Assembly (NCBI GenBank): GCA_002372815.1
Contig: DFIR01000003.1
Coordinates: 9,995-73,994, forward strand
Length of the DNA: 64,000 nt
Source: Lachnospiraceae bacterium UBA3692
Lineage (GTDB): Bacteria > Bacillota > Clostridia > Lachnospirales > Lachnospiraceae
Reading direction: 5' to 3'
The position numbers and the translations under genes were made by a program. Below, piece by piece: positions 36,552 to 46,125 of the stretch. Position 1 is the first letter of the stretch. Every line of letters begins with the position of its first letter. Under the pieces are notes generated by a model, which was not told where the DNA came from, made no database searches, and worked only from the letters and a program-made list of their open reading frames with translations.

Positions 36552-37520
36552 ATGAGCAGCGAAATCAGGACCATCGGTGTTCTTACGAGCGGCGGAGATG
36601 CGCCGGGAATGAATGCGGCGATCCGCGCGGTCGCACGGGAAGCCATGTACCATAAAGTCAAGGTCAAGGGTATCAAAAGAGGATACCGGGGACTCCTGAA
36701 CGAGGAGATCTTCGACATGCGCTCCGTGGATGTGTCCAACATCATCCAGAGAGGCGGCACGGTCCTCGGCACGGCCCGCTGTACGGAGTTCAAGGAGGAA
36801 GAGGTCCAGCAGAAGGCGGCGGAAATCTGCCGCAAGCACGGGATCGACGGAATCGTCGTCATCGGCGGCGACGGGTCCTACAGAGGCGCGCAGGCGCTGG
36901 CCCGCCACGGCATCAACACGATCGGCCTCCCCGGCACGATCGACCTGGACATCGCCTGCACCGATTACACGATCGGATTTGACACGGCCATCAACACGGC
37001 CATGGACGCGATCGACAAGGTCAAGGACACCTCCTCGTCCCACGAGCGCTGCAGCATCATCGAGGTCATGGGACGCCACGCCGGCTACATCGCCCTCTGG
37101 TGCGGCATCGCGAACGGCGCCGAAGACATCCTGCTTCCGGAGAAGTACGACTACGACGAGCAGAAGATCGTGGACCACATGGTCCTGAACAGACGCCTCG
37201 GCAAGAAGCACCACTTGATCATCAATGCCGAAGGCATCGGCCACTCCACCTCCATGGCGCGCAGGATCGAGGCCGCCACGGGCATCGAGACCAGGGCGAC
37301 GATCCTCGGATACATGCAGCGCGGCGGATCGCCGACCTGCACAGACCGCTACTACGCCTCGATCATGGGCGCGTACGCGGCGGACATCCTCGTCGCGGGC
37401 AAGAGCAACCGCGTCATCTGCTACAAGGACGGCAAGTTCGTGGACTACGACATCGAAGAGGCCCTGTCCATGACGAAATCCATTCCGGAGTACGTGTACA
37501 ACGTGAGCCAGAGGATCTGA
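36552..37520 (+). CDS. pfkA: ATP-dependent 6-phosphofructokinase
   Basis: Enzyme of 322 residues that phosphorylates fructose 6-phosphate in glycolysis. It has the ATP-binding start GVLTSGGDAPGMNAAIRAV, GGDGSYRGA (residues 105-113; glycine at 108 typical of ATP rather than PPi users), the catalytic PGTIDLDIACTDYTIGFDTA and the GRHAGYIAL substrate motif. The ATG at 36552 has gggaggcag 4 nt upstream; an upstream in-frame ATG at 36510 lacks this. Confidence 0.96.
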   Translation: MSSEIRTIGVLTSGGDAPGMNAAIRAVAREAMYHKVKVKGIKRGYRGLLNEEIFDMRSVDVSNIIQRGGTVLGTARCTEFKEEEVQQKAAEICRKHGIDGIVVIGGDGSYRGAQALARHGINTIGLPGTIDLDIACTDYTIGFDTAINTAMDAIDKVKDTSSSHERCSIIEVMGRHAGYIALWCGIANGAEDILLPEKYDYDEQKIVDHMVLNRRLGKKHHLIINAEGIGHSTSMARRIEAATGIETRATILGYMQRGGSPTCTDRYYASIMGAYAADILVAGKSNRVICYKDGKFVDYDIEEALSMTKSIPEYVYNVSQRI

Positions 37521-37552
37521 GCGGGGCACAGGAAAGAGTTGGACAGCACAGA

Positions 37553-37583
37553 GGGGACTGACGCATGGCGTTCAGTCCCCGTT
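37553..37583 (+). terminator. Terminator of pfkA
   Basis: Stem ggggactga at 37553-37561 with tcagtcccc at 37572-37580, extended inwards by cgc/gcg, followed by gttt. Confidence 0.65.
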
Positions 37584-37610
37584 TCGATATAGGACCGGGA
37601 GAGAAGGCAC

Positions 37611-38447
37611 ATGGAACTTCAGAAGCTGACACCGATCACTTCGGCGGCCAATGCGCGCATCCGGCACCTGAAGGTGCTCCAGACGAAGGCGCGGGCCAGG
37701 AGGGAGGAGCAGGTCTTCATCATCGAGGGAAGCCGCATATTCCGGGATGCGCCGGAGGAGGTCCTCCGGGAGATCTATCTGACCCGGGCGTTTCTCGACA
37801 GGGCAGGGGAGGCAGAGCTCCGCAGAGCGGAGGCCTTCGCGGCGGCCGGACAGGCCTTCCTGCTTCCCGATACACTCATGGAGAAGGTCTCGGAGACGGA
37901 GACGCCCCAGGGCATCCTCTGCGTCGCCGCCATGCCGGAGCAGGCGGAGAATATCTCTATGGCGGATACAGAGGGGCGGGCGCCGCTTCTCCTGCTTCTG
38001 GAGGACCTGCAGGACCCGGGCAACCTGGGGACGATCTTCCGCACGGCGGAGGCGGCAGGAGCGACCTGCATCTGCATGAGCAGCGGCTGCGCGGATGTCT
38101 TCAGCCCCAAGACCGTGCGCGCTACCATGAGCAGCATCTTCCGGGTCCCCTTCCGGATCACGGCGGACCTGCCGGCGCTCACGGCATCCCTCAGGGAGCA
38201 GGGGATCCTGACCTGCGCCGCGCACCTGGAGGGCAGCTGCGTATACGACCGGCCGTGCTACACGGGCGGGACGGCCTTCCTGATCGGCAATGAGGGGAGA
38301 GGCCTCTCCGACGCGGCCGCGGCAGCGGCGGCGGAGCGGGTGCGGATCCCCATGCAGGGGAGCATCGAATCCCTCAACGCGGCGATGGCCGCCGGGATCC
38401 TGCTGTACGAGGCCGCCAGACAGCGGCGGTGCGCGGACGGCGTGTGA
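37611..38447 (+). CDS. TrmH/SpoU-family RNA 2'-O-methyltransferase
   Basis: Protein of 278 residues. The N-terminal substrate-binding domain (about 1-100) is followed by the SPOUT methyltransferase with motif 1 LEDLQDPGNLGTIFRTAEA, motif 2 FLIGNEGRGLSD and motif 3 IPMQGSIESLNAAMAAGIL, which form the SAM-binding knot. The target (23S rRNA or tRNA) cannot be told from sequence alone. RBS gagagaagg is 4 nt before the ATG, downstream of the pfkA terminator. Confidence 0.92.
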   Translation: MELQKLTPITSAANARIRHLKVLQTKARARREEQVFIIEGSRIFRDAPEEVLREIYLTRAFLDRAGEAELRRAEAFAAAGQAFLLPDTLMEKVSETETPQGILCVAAMPEQAENISMADTEGRAPLLLLLEDLQDPGNLGTIFRTAEAAGATCICMSSGCADVFSPKTVRATMSSIFRVPFRITADLPALTASLREQGILTCAAHLEGSCVYDRPCYTGGTAFLIGNEGRGLSDAAAAAAAERVRIPMQGSIESLNAAMAAGILLYEAARQRRCADGV

Positions 38448-38491
38448 GGACGTCCCCAAAGGCCCACGGAGGGCCCGGCGCCTGAAAAGGA

Positions 38492-38520
38492 TTGAGAATG
38501 GAACCGAAATATGCTATAAA
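38492..38520 (+). promoter_or_regulatory. Promoter of the nfeD-SPFH-argF operon
   Basis: TTGAGA at 38492-38497, 17 bp, TATAAA at 38515-38520 preceded by TGC (extended -10). Confidence 0.7.
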
Positions 38521-38568
38521 TGACTTGATATGCGGAAGGCACGCATGCAGAGAGGAGGTGCTGCCGCA

Positions 38569-39027
38569 ATGAATATGATGTATGTGTGGATCGTGCTGAT
38601 CATCGCGCTCATCGTGATCGAGGCGATGACGATGGGTCTGACGACCATCTGGTTCGCAGGAGGCTGCGTCGCGGCACTGCTGATCTGCCTCATCGGGCTG
38701 CCCGTCTGGGTACAGATCGGTGTTTTCGCCGGCGTATCGGTGCTGCTGCTGTTCCTGACGAGGCCGCTGGCCCAGAGGTTCATCGAGTCCGGGAAGGTCA
38801 GGACCAATGCCGACAGCCTGATCGGCCGGGAGGCCGTGATCACCGAGAGGGTGGACAACCTGCAGGGCACCGGCAGGGCTGCCGTCAACGGGCAGGACTG
38901 GACGGCCAGAAGCGTCATCACGGAACAGACGATCGAAGTTGGGGAAGTGGTCATGATCCGCGCCATCGAGGGCGTCAAGCTCATCGTGGGGAAGCGCAAG
39001 GGGCTTTCCGGCGCAGAACAGAACTGA
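38569..39027 (+). CDS. NfeD-like membrane protein
   Basis: Protein of 152 residues with two or three N-terminal membrane segments (about 4-25, 30-50 and 52-72) and a C-terminal OB-fold (NfeD domain) around VGREAVITERVDNLQ-like sequence and GEVVMIRAIEGVKLIV. NfeD proteins act with SPFH/stomatin partners, as here where the partner follows 43 nt later. They are thought to organise membrane microdomains or proteolysis. The ATG at 38569 fits the membrane topology; gaggaggtg lies about 11 nt upstream. Confidence 0.88.
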   Translation: MNMMYVWIVLIIALIVIEAMTMGLTTIWFAGGCVAALLICLIGLPVWVQIGVFAGVSVLLLFLTRPLAQRFIESGKVRTNADSLIGREAVITERVDNLQGTGRAAVNGQDWTARSVITEQTIEVGEVVMIRAIEGVKLIVGKRKGLSGAEQN

Positions 39028-39070
39028 AGGGATCCAAGGCCGGCAGTGAATCAACGACAGGAGGTATGAT

Positions 39071-40012
39071 ATGTTTGGTATTGCATTTCTGATCATCTTT
39101 ATTGCGATTCTGGTGTATTTCGCTTTTTCCTGCATCCGGATCGTCCCGCAGGCGCATGCGTTCGTCATCGAGCGCCTCGGCGCTTACAGCGCGACGTGGA
39201 ACGTCGGACTGCATTTCAAGCTGCCTTTTATTGAGCGCGTGGCGCGGAAAGTCAACCTGAAGGAACAGGTCGTCGACTTCCCGCCGCAGCCCGTGATCAC
39301 CAAGGATAACGTCACGATGCAGATCGACTCCATCGTCTTCTTCCAGATCACGGATGCCAAGCTGTTCGCCTACGGCGTGGAGAACCCGATCATGGCCATC
39401 GAGAACCTGACGGCCACCACGCTCCGGAACATCATCGGTGAGATGGAACTGGACGAGACCCTCACTTCCCGTGAGATCATCAACACCAAGATGCGCACAT
39501 CCCTGGACATCGCCACGGATCCCTGGGGCATCAAGGTCACCCGTGTCGAGCTGAAGAACATCACGCCTCCTTCCGCCATCCGCGAAGCGATGGAGAAGCA
39601 GATGAAGGCCGAGCGTGAGAGACGTGAATCCATCCTGAAGGCCGAAGGTGAGAAGAAGTCCGCCGTTCTGGTCGCGGAAGGCCGCAAGGAATCCATGATC
39701 CTGCAGGCGGAGGCCGACAAGCAGTCCACCATCCTCGCTGCGGAAGCGGAGAAGGAGAAGATGCTGCGCGAAGCCGAAGGCCAGGCGGAGGCGATCCGCC
39801 GCGTCCAGCAGGCGAATGCAGACGGTATCCGCATGATCCGCGAAGCGGGAGCGGACCAGTCCGTGCTGACCATCAAGAGCCTCGAAGCGCTCGCCAAGAT
39901 GGCCGACGGCAAGTCCACCAAGCTCATCATCCCTTCGGATCTCCAGGGCATCGCAGGACTGGCAGCGGCGATCAGGAGCGTCGCCACACAGGATGAAGGA
40001 GAGGCAAAATGA
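39071..40012 (+). CDS. SPFH/stomatin-like (band 7) membrane protein
   Basis: Protein of 313 residues with one N-terminal membrane segment (about 2-22), then the SPFH domain with [19 protein letters not shown] and the stomatin signature [18 protein letters not shown] long Glu/Lys/Ala-rich coiled-coil (about 180-255) precedes an Ala-rich tail. It would oligomerise into membrane rings, probably with the NfeD protein encoded upstream. The final 4 nt overlap the argF start (ATGA), an unusual coupling to a metabolic gene. Confidence 0.94.
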   Translation: MFGIAFLIIFIAILVYFAFSCIRIVPQAHAFVIERLGAYSATWNVGLHFKLPFIERVARKVNLKEQVVDFPPQPVITKDNVTMQIDSIVFFQITDAKLFAYGVENPIMAIENLTATTLRNIIGEMELDETLTSREIINTKMRTSLDIATDPWGIKVTRVELKNITPPSAIREAMEKQMKAERERRESILKAEGEKKSAVLVAEGRKESMILQAEADKQSTILAAEAEKEKMLREAEGQAEAIRRVQQANADGIRMIREAGADQSVLTIKSLEALAKMADGKSTKLIIPSDLQGIAGLAAAIRSVATQDEGEAK

Positions 40013-41022
40013 GCAGTACAGACCTCCGCGGGAGAGATTTTCTGAAACTCCTGGATTTCACGACGGAGGAGATCCTCTATCTCGTAGATCTCGCCGCTTC
40101 ACTGAAAGCAGCCAAGAAGGCCGGTGTCCCACACAGATACTGTGAAGGGAAGAACATCGCGCTGATCTTCGAGAAGACAAGCACCCGGACCCGCTGCGCG
40201 TTCGAAGTCGCGGCGCATGATCTCGGGATGCAGGCGACCTACCTGGACCCCAATGCCTCCCAGATCGGGAAGAAAGAGAGCATCGCCGACACCGCCCGCG
40301 TGCTGGCCGGCATGTTCGACGGTATCGAGTACCGCGGCTACGGGCAGGAGATCGTGGAGGAACTGGCACAGTATTCCAAAGTGCCCGTATGGAACGGACT
40401 CACCAATGAGTTCCACCCGACCCAGATGCTTGCGGACCTCCTCACGATCCGCGAGCACTTCGGAAAGATCGCCGGCGTCCGCCTGAGCTATTACGGCGAC
40501 GCGCGCTACAACACGGCGGATTCCCTGATGGTCATGGGCGCCAAGACCGGGATGCACATCACCCTCTGCGCGCCGGCGGACTACATGCCGGATCCGGCGC
40601 TGGTCGAACAGTGCAGAGAGATCGCGGCGCAGACCGGCGGCAGCATCACACTGACCACGGATCCGATGGAAGGTGCCCGCGGCGCCGATGTCCTCTACAC
40701 GGACGTCTGGGTGTCCATGGGCGAGCCGATGCAGGCGTGGGCGGAGCGCATCGAGGAGATGCGGCCCTATCAGGTCTGCAGCGCATTCATGGAAGCGGCG
40801 GCGGAGAACGCGATCTTCATGCACTGCCTGCCGGCTTTCCACGACCAGGGGACCGGGATCGGCAGGGAGATCTTCGAGAAGTTCGGACTGGCGGAACTGG
40901 AAGTGACCGACGAGGTCTTCGAGAGCGAGGCCAGCGTGGTCTTCCAGGAGGCCGAGAACCGCATGCACACCATCAAGGCGGTCATGGCGGCGACCCTCAG
41001 CGCGGAGCCGATCGAGGTCTGA
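40009..41022 (+). CDS. argF: Ornithine carbamoyltransferase
   Basis: Cytoplasmic enzyme of 337 residues that joins carbamoyl phosphate and ornithine to citrulline, in arginine synthesis or, in reverse, in the arginine deiminase route. It has the carbamoyl-phosphate loop STRTRC at 58-63, the [13 protein letters not shown] block and the ornithine-site HCLPAFHD (H272, C273). No other arginine gene is adjacent, so anabolic versus catabolic use is open. Confidence 0.96.
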   Translation: MSSTDLRGRDFLKLLDFTTEEILYLVDLAASLKAAKKAGVPHRYCEGKNIALIFEKTSTRTRCAFEVAAHDLGMQATYLDPNASQIGKKESIADTARVLAGMFDGIEYRGYGQEIVEELAQYSKVPVWNGLTNEFHPTQMLADLLTIREHFGKIAGVRLSYYGDARYNTADSLMVMGAKTGMHITLCAPADYMPDPALVEQCREIAAQTGGSITLTTDPMEGARGADVLYTDVWVSMGEPMQAWAERIEEMRPYQVCSAFMEAAAENAIFMHCLPAFHDQGTGIGREIFEKFGLAELEVTDEVFESEASVVFQEAENRMHTIKAVMAATLSAEPIEV

Positions 41023-41066
41023 AGACCTGCGGCTGAAACCTTATATGCAGAGGTCCATTTGCGAAT

Positions 41067-42116
41067 ATGAATACTAAAGAGAGCATCCTTCGCCGCCTGC
41101 GGGCGGCGGAGGACTATCTTTCCGGGCAGCAGATCAGCCGGGAGCTGGGCATCTCCAGGGCGGCGGTCTGGAAGAGCATCGGAAAGCTGAAAGAAGAAGG
41201 ATACCCGATCGAGGCGGTGACCAACAAGGGCTACCGCCTCCTTTCTATGGACACGGAGGACACCGACCTGTTCAACGGCGCGGAGATCACCGCGCATATG
41301 CACACGTCCTGGGCCGGCCATCCGTTATATTTTGCCGCTCAGACAGGATCGACCAACGAGGACATCCTGCGCCTGTCCGGAGAGGGGAGCCCCCAGGGAA
41401 CGGTCGCTGTGACCGCGGTGCAGACCGCAGGCAAGGGCCGCAGGGGCAGGACCTGGATCTCGCCGGACGGCAACATCTACATGAGCATCCTGCTGAAGCC
41501 GCATCTTCCGGCACCCAAAGCCCCGATGCTGACGCTGGTCATGGCCCTTTCGGTCCTGGAAGCTGTCCGCGGACTCAGCTCCCTTGGGGACAGCTATGCT
41601 GCTGCATCCTCCGCGGCGATCAAGTGGCCCAACGACATCGTCATGCCGGGGCCCGACGGACAGTATCGCAAGATCTGCGGGATCCTCACGGAGATGCGCA
41701 TGGAGGAGACGGAGATCCGCGACATCGTGATCGGGATCGGCATCAACGTGAACCAGACGGAGTTCCCGGAGGAGATCCGCGAGACGGCCTCTTCCCTCCG
41801 CTGCCTGCTGGGACGGACCGTGAACCGCTCCCTGCTCACCGCCCGGGTCTGGGAGCGCTTCGAGGACAACTGCAACCGCTTCCTGGAAGCGGAGAGCTTC
41901 ACACCCCTGAAGGAGCGCTATGAGGACGCCCTCGTCAATCGCGGGCGCGAAGTGCGCGTGCTGGACCCGAGAGGCCCCTACACAGGGACGGCGCTCGGGA
42001 TCAATGAGGACGGCGCGCTGCTGGTTAGGCTCCACGGCGGCGAAGCAGAGGAAGGTACCGTCCGCGCGATCGACAGCGGCGAGGTCTCCGTGCGCGGAAC
42101 CGGAGGATATGTATGA
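41067..42116 (+). CDS. birA: Bifunctional biotin ligase/repressor BirA
   Basis: Protein of 349 residues. The N-terminal winged helix (about 5-60, with ISRELGISRAAVWKSIGKL) makes it a DNA-binding form that can repress biotin genes. The ligase domain has GKGRRGRTW (residues 123-131) for biotinyl-AMP, SIKWPNDIV-like AAIKWPNDIV, and a C-terminal SH3-like domain. It attaches biotin to carboxylases. It overlaps the next gene by 4 nt and starts 44 nt after argF. Confidence 0.94.
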   Translation: MNTKESILRRLRAAEDYLSGQQISRELGISRAAVWKSIGKLKEEGYPIEAVTNKGYRLLSMDTEDTDLFNGAEITAHMHTSWAGHPLYFAAQTGSTNEDILRLSGEGSPQGTVAVTAVQTAGKGRRGRTWISPDGNIYMSILLKPHLPAPKAPMLTLVMALSVLEAVRGLSSLGDSYAAASSAAIKWPNDIVMPGPDGQYRKICGILTEMRMEETEIRDIVIGIGINVNQTEFPEEIRETASSLRCLLGRTVNRSLLTARVWERFEDNCNRFLEAESFTPLKERYEDALVNRGREVRVLDPRGPYTGTALGINEDGALLVRLHGGEAEEGTVRAIDSGEVSVRGTGGYV

Positions 42117-42496
42117 CACAGCAGACTGAAGACAAGAGCAAGTACAGGGTGGTGCTCTGCGGCGCCAGCGCCTATGACCAGAAATACTATTTCAACAAGC
42201 AGTTCGACGCGCTTCCGGAGAGCGTCAAGGAGGAGCTGCACATTCTCTGCGTCCTTTTCACCGAGGATGTGGGAGGCGTCTTCACGGTGGAATTCGACCT
42301 GAACGGCCGGGTCGTCCTGAATTCCCGGAAGGACGAAGGGGACCTTCTCTACGACGACGTCGGCGCGCCGCTCCTGATCGGACAGGTCTACCGGAAGAAG
42401 AAAGAGCTGCTCCGCGGCATCTCCATCTATTTCCGCGTGACGTTCCTGCATGAGGATCCCGCCGCGCTTCTGGAGGAAGAGGAGGACGACGATTGA
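42113..42496 (+). CDS. Small conserved protein of unknown function (DUF6145-like)
   Basis: Protein of 127 residues, acidic at the C-terminus (LLEEEEDDD), with no membrane segment and no recognised catalytic motif. Conserved-looking parts include VVLCGASAYDQKYYFN and the CVLFTEDVGGVFTV stretch. It sits between birA and dusB with 4-nt overlaps on both sides, so it is translationally coupled to both. I believe similar genes occur in this position in other Lachnospiraceae, but I cannot verify that here. Confidence 0.85.
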   Translation: MTQQTEDKSKYRVVLCGASAYDQKYYFNKQFDALPESVKEELHILCVLFTEDVGGVFTVEFDLNGRVVLNSRKDEGDLLYDDVGAPLLIGQVYRKKKELLRGISIYFRVTFLHEDPAALLEEEEDDD

Positions 42497-43488
42497 ACGG
42501 CACGGACAGAGAGAACGTCCCGGCCGGCGGCTTCTCCATCGGCAGCTGCCGGGTCCCGAACCGCGTAGTTTTCGCCCCGATGGCCGGCGTATCGGACCTG
42601 CCCTTCCGAAGGATCTGCAGGGAGATGGGAGCCGGGCTCGTCTGCATGGAGATGATCAGCGCCAAGGCGATCACCTACCACAACCGCCGGACGAGAGAAC
42701 TGATGATGACGGATGACGCCGAGAGGCCGGTGTCGCTGCAGCTCTTCGGCCATGAGCCGGAAGTGATCGGCGAGGCCTGCCGCCTGATCGAACAGGAACC
42801 TTTCGACATCCTGGACATCAACATGGGCTGCCCGGTGAACAAGATCGTGAGCAACGGCGAGGGCAGTGCCCTGATGCAGGACCCCGGCCGGATCCGGGAG
42901 ATCGTGCAGGCCGCTGTGGAGAACACGAGCCGGCCCGTGACCGTCAAGATCCGCAGAGGCTTCTCCGAGGACCGGCTCAATGCCGTGGAGTGCGCGCTGG
43001 CCGCGGAGGCCGTCGGTGCTTCCGCAGTCGCCGTCCACGGGAGGACCCGCAGCCAGATGTACAGCGGCAAGGCCGACTGGAACTGCATCCGGGAGGTCCG
43101 GGAGGCGGTAAGGATCCCGGTGATCGGCAACGGCGACGTGACGGACGGACCGTCCGCTGCCCGCATGATGCGGGAGACCGGCTGCGACGCGGTCATGGTC
43201 GCGAGAGCGGCCAAGGGGAACCCCTGGATCTTCCGCGAGATCGCCGCTTATCTGCAGGGTGAGGAAGTCCCGCCCCGGCCCACGCGCGAGGAAGTCGCGG
43301 AGATGATCCTGCAGCACGCGCGCGCGGAGATCGCCTGCAAGGGTGAGCGGATCGCGATGCGGGAGATGCGCAGCCATGTCGCCTGGTATATCGCCGGTTT
43401 CCCCGGCGCTTCCGGCATACGCGGCCGGGTCGGCGGCATCACGGTGATGGAAGAACTGGAGCGCCTCTGCGAGGAGATCCGCGGCTGA
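42493..43488 (+). CDS. dusB: tRNA-dihydrouridine synthase
   Basis: FMN enzyme of 331 residues reducing uridines in the tRNA D-loop. It has the TIM-barrel start NRVVFAPMAGVSDLPFR, the catalytic cysteine C113 in NMGCPVNKIV, the lysine in VTVKIRRGF and the FMN-phosphate loop ARAAKGNPWIF. It overlaps the small gene upstream by 4 nt. Assignment to the DusB subgroup follows the usual Firmicute set and is less certain than the enzyme class. Confidence 0.93.
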   Translation: MNGTDRENVPAGGFSIGSCRVPNRVVFAPMAGVSDLPFRRICREMGAGLVCMEMISAKAITYHNRRTRELMMTDDAERPVSLQLFGHEPEVIGEACRLIEQEPFDILDINMGCPVNKIVSNGEGSALMQDPGRIREIVQAAVENTSRPVTVKIRRGFSEDRLNAVECALAAEAVGASAVAVHGRTRSQMYSGKADWNCIREVREAVRIPVIGNGDVTDGPSAARMMRETGCDAVMVARAAKGNPWIFREIAAYLQGEEVPPRPTREEVAEMILQHARAEIACKGERIAMREMRSHVAWYIAGFPGASGIRGRVGGITVMEELERLCEEIRG

Positions 43489-43521
43489 GAGATCTTCGGA
43501 AGAGCATTCCCGCATGCGCGG

Positions 43522-43550
43522 TTGACAGTTCACGGAACAGACAGTATAAT
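43522..43550 (+). promoter_or_regulatory. Consensus promoter of greA with leader hairpin
   Basis: TTGACA at 43522-43527 and TATAAT at 43545-43550 with a 17-bp spacer: a full consensus. A hairpin with a 7-bp GC stem (cccgccc 43554-43560 with gggcggg 43568-43574) lies right at the transcript start, followed by gatgtttta. Confidence 0.85.
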
Positions 43551-43612
43551 TTACCCGCCCGCCTTATGGGCGGGGATGTTTTATAACACGTTACAGGGAG
43601 GAACGGTCGATT

Positions 43613-44116
43613 ATGGCAGAGATCGAGATCAAGAAAGTACGTATGACCCAGGCGGAGAAGGACCGCAAGGAAGAGAAGCTGCAGTACCTGAAGAGCGTGC
43701 GCAGACAGGAAGTGGCGCAGAAGCTGCAGGAGGCGAGAGAGCAGGGCGACCTCTCCGAGAACGCCGAGTACGATGCCGCCAAGGACGAACAGCGCGACAT
43801 CGAAGCCGAGATCATGAAGCTCGAGGAGCTCTTCAAGAACGTCGAGATCATCACCGACGAGGACATCTCCAGCGATACGGTCGGCATCGGGACAACTGTG
43901 CGTGTACTGAATCTCAAGACCAATAAAGAGAAGACCTACATGGTGGTCGGTTCCACGGAAGCGAACAGCATCAAGGGCAAGATCTCCAATGAATCCCCCA
44001 TCGGCCGCGAGCTCGAGAACTGCGTCGTCGGCGATGAGGTCGTCGTGCGCTCCCCTATGGGCGAGACGGCTTACAGGGTGCTGGAGATCTGGAAGACCGA
44101 AACTGCAGGCGCTTAA
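43613..44116 (+). CDS. greA: Transcription elongation factor GreA
   Basis: Protein of 167 residues that enters the RNA polymerase secondary channel and stimulates cleavage of backtracked RNA. The N-terminal coiled coil (about 10-80) has GDLSENAEYDAAKDEQ with the acidic tip residues. The C-terminal FKBP-like domain has SPIGRELENCVVGDEVVV. RBS ggagg is 10 nt before the ATG. It has its own strong promoter. Confidence 0.95.
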   Translation: MAEIEIKKVRMTQAEKDRKEEKLQYLKSVRRQEVAQKLQEAREQGDLSENAEYDAAKDEQRDIEAEIMKLEELFKNVEIITDEDISSDTVGIGTTVRVLNLKTNKEKTYMVVGSTEANSIKGKISNESPIGRELENCVVGDEVVVRSPMGETAYRVLEIWKTETAGA

Positions 44117-44121
44117 GACTC

Positions 44122-44385
44122 GTTCCTCACTTTGAGCCTGCAGCGCAGCTTGCCTGCGGCAAGCTGTCGACACGTTGTGAATGGTCAGTTCCTCATTGTG
44201 AGCCCATCGGCGCAGCCTGCCTGCGGCAGGCTGTCGGCACGTTATGAATGGTCAGTTCCTCATTGTGAGCCCATTGTCGCAGCTTGCCGGCACATTATTG
44301 AAGAACTGAAAAGCTATAGATTCATTGTGCGCCCATCAGGGCAGCCTGCTTTCAGCGGGCTGCCCGCACATTATTTATAAAAGGA
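44122..44385. repeat. Tandem 66-bp palindromic repeats between greA and lysS
   Basis: Units starting gttcctca lie at 44122, 44188 and 44254 (exact 66-bp period), with a fourth, more diverged unit from about 44320. Each contains a hairpin: cagcttgcc/ggcaagctg in unit 1, cagcctgcc/ggcaggctg in unit 2 and gcagcctgct/agcgggctgc in unit 4. The paired changes keep the stem. Unit 3 has lost one arm. An 82-codon frame runs through because 66 is a multiple of 3, but it has no ribosome site. The array fills the 277-bp gap before lysS. Confidence 0.85.
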
Positions 44386-44393
44386 GAAGAGAT

Positions 44394-45884
44394 TTGGCAC
44401 AGAACAATGCGCAGGTGACACAGGATATCTCGCAGCTGGAGAAGGTGCGCCGGGAGAAGCTGGCGCAGCTGCAGGCGGAGGGAAAGGATCCTTTCCGGAT
44501 CGTTGCCTTCGATCAGACGCATCACAGTGTCGGGATCAAAGAGCACTTTGAGGAGCTGGAGAACAGCGATGTTTCCATCGCCGGCCGCATGCTCTTCAAA
44601 CGTGTGATGGGCAAGGCTTCTTTCTGCAACATCCAGGACCGCGACGGCAGGATCCAGGTCTATGTCGCCCGCGATGAGATCGGCGAGGAGGCCTACAAGG
44701 ACTTCAAGAAGATGGATATCGGCGATATCCTCGGCGTGAAGGGCTTCGTCTTCAAGACCAAGACCGGCGAGATCTCCGTGCACGCCAAGGAACTGGTGCT
44801 TCTGTCCAAATCCCTGTCGCCGCTGCCGGAGAAGTTCCACGGCCTGACCGACACCGACCTCCGCTACAGACAGCGCTACGTGGACCTCATCATGAATGAG
44901 GAGTCCCGTGACGTCTTCATCAAGCGCTCCAAGATCATCCAGGAGATCCGCAACTTCCTCGCCGGAAGGGATTTCATGGAAGTGGAGACGCCCATGCTCG
45001 TCGCCAATGCCGGCGGCGCCGCGGCGCGTCCTTTTGAGACCCACTTCAACGCCCTCGATGAGGACGTGAAGCTCCGCATCTCCCTCGAGCTCTACCTGAA
45101 GAGACTGATCATCGGCGGCCTCGAGCGCGTCTACGAGATCGGCCGCGTCTTCCGCAACGAAGGCGTGGATACCAAGCACAACCCGGAATTCACCCTGATG
45201 GAGCTCTATCAGGCCTACACCGATTACAACGGCATGATGGAACTGACCGAGAGCATGTTCCGGTATCTGGCGGAGAAGGTCTGCGGCACGACGACCATCA
45301 CCTACGCCGGCACCGAGATCGATCTGGGCAGCCCCTTCCGCCGCCTGACCATGGTGGATGCCATCAAGGAGTACACCGGAGTCGATTTTGACGCGGTAAC
45401 TTCCGATGAGGAGGCCAAGAAGATCGCCGACGAGCACCACATCGAGTACGAGACCCGTCACAAGAAGGGCGACATCGTCAACCTCTTCTTCGACGAGTTC
45501 TGCGAGGACAAGATGATCCAGCCCACCTTCATCATGGATCATCCCATCGAGATCAGCCCGCTGACCAAGAAGAAGCCCGACGACCCGACCAAGGTCGAGC
45601 GCTTCGAGCTCTACATCAACGGCTGGGAGATGTGCAACGCCTATTCCGAGCTCAACGATCCCATCGATCAGCGTGAGCGTTTCGCCGCCCAGGACGCCCT
45701 TGCGGACGCCGGCGACGACGAGGCCCAGCACACCGATGAGGACTTCCTCCACGCCATGGAGATCGGTATGCCCCCTACGGGCGGCATCGGCTACGGCATC
45801 GACCGTCTGACCATGCTCCTGACCGACAGCGCCGCCATCCGCGACGTGCTCCTGTTCCCGACTATGAAGTCCATCAAGGAATAA
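44394..45884 (+). CDS. lysS: Lysyl-tRNA synthetase, class II
   Basis: Enzyme of 496 residues charging tRNA-Lys. The N-terminal OB-fold anticodon domain (about 45-150) is followed by a class II catalytic core with motif 1 region FMEVETPML, motif 2 [16 protein letters not shown] and [14 protein letters not shown], and motif 3 [14 protein letters not shown]. The start is TTG at 44394, chosen because aaggagaagaga lies just upstream; the longer frame runs into the repeats. It marks the last housekeeping gene before the accessory island. Confidence 0.96.
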   Translation: MAQNNAQVTQDISQLEKVRREKLAQLQAEGKDPFRIVAFDQTHHSVGIKEHFEELENSDVSIAGRMLFKRVMGKASFCNIQDRDGRIQVYVARDEIGEEAYKDFKKMDIGDILGVKGFVFKTKTGEISVHAKELVLLSKSLSPLPEKFHGLTDTDLRYRQRYVDLIMNEESRDVFIKRSKIIQEIRNFLAGRDFMEVETPMLVANAGGAAARPFETHFNALDEDVKLRISLELYLKRLIIGGLERVYEIGRVFRNEGVDTKHNPEFTLMELYQAYTDYNGMMELTESMFRYLAEKVCGTTTITYAGTEIDLGSPFRRLTMVDAIKEYTGVDFDAVTSDEEAKKIADEHHIEYETRHKKGDIVNLFFDEFCEDKMIQPTFIMDHPIEISPLTKKKPDDPTKVERFELYINGWEMCNAYSELNDPIDQRERFAAQDALADAGDDEAQHTDEDFLHAMEIGMPPTGGIGYGIDRLTMLLTDSAAIRDVLLFPTMKSIKE

Positions 45885-45926
45885 AGCCAGACTTTATCTA
45901 GGTTTTTCGGCCCTCGCTGCCAGAAC

Positions 45927-45958
45927 TTACGACCAACTTACGACCAAATTTACGACCA
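45927..45958. repeat. Three 9-bp iterons (ttacgacca)
   Basis: ttacgacca at 45927-45935, 45938-45946 and 45950-45958, spaced 11 and 12 bp, about one helical turn each. They lie 43 nt after lysS at the point where base composition changes. They could be protein-binding sites of a lost or distant recombinase; no integrase gene is in the window. Confidence 0.6.
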
Positions 45959-45981
45959 ATAGAAAAAACTTAACATGGAAC

Positions 45982-46031
45982 AAAAACAGTTGCGTCTGCC
46001 ATCCGGAGGGTGGAGACGGGGCTGTTTTTTT
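45982..46031 (+). terminator. Terminator downstream of lysS
   Basis: Interrupted stem: aaaaacag at 45982-45989 with ctgtttttt at 46022-46030, and inner cgtctgccatcc with ggtggagacg; a seven-T run follows. Confidence 0.75.
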
Positions 46032-46125
46032 GTAGACGATACTTTTGAACGCTTACAAAGGCTTCCTTCCACGACATAATGGCAGGTGAAAGAAATTGTC
46101 ATTCCACAGAAGGGAGGAAACACAA

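Noticed and set aside
44132..44380. 82-codon reading frame between greA and lysS
   Set aside because: It stays open because the repeat period is 66 bp; no ribosome site, and the sequence is explained by palindromic repeats.
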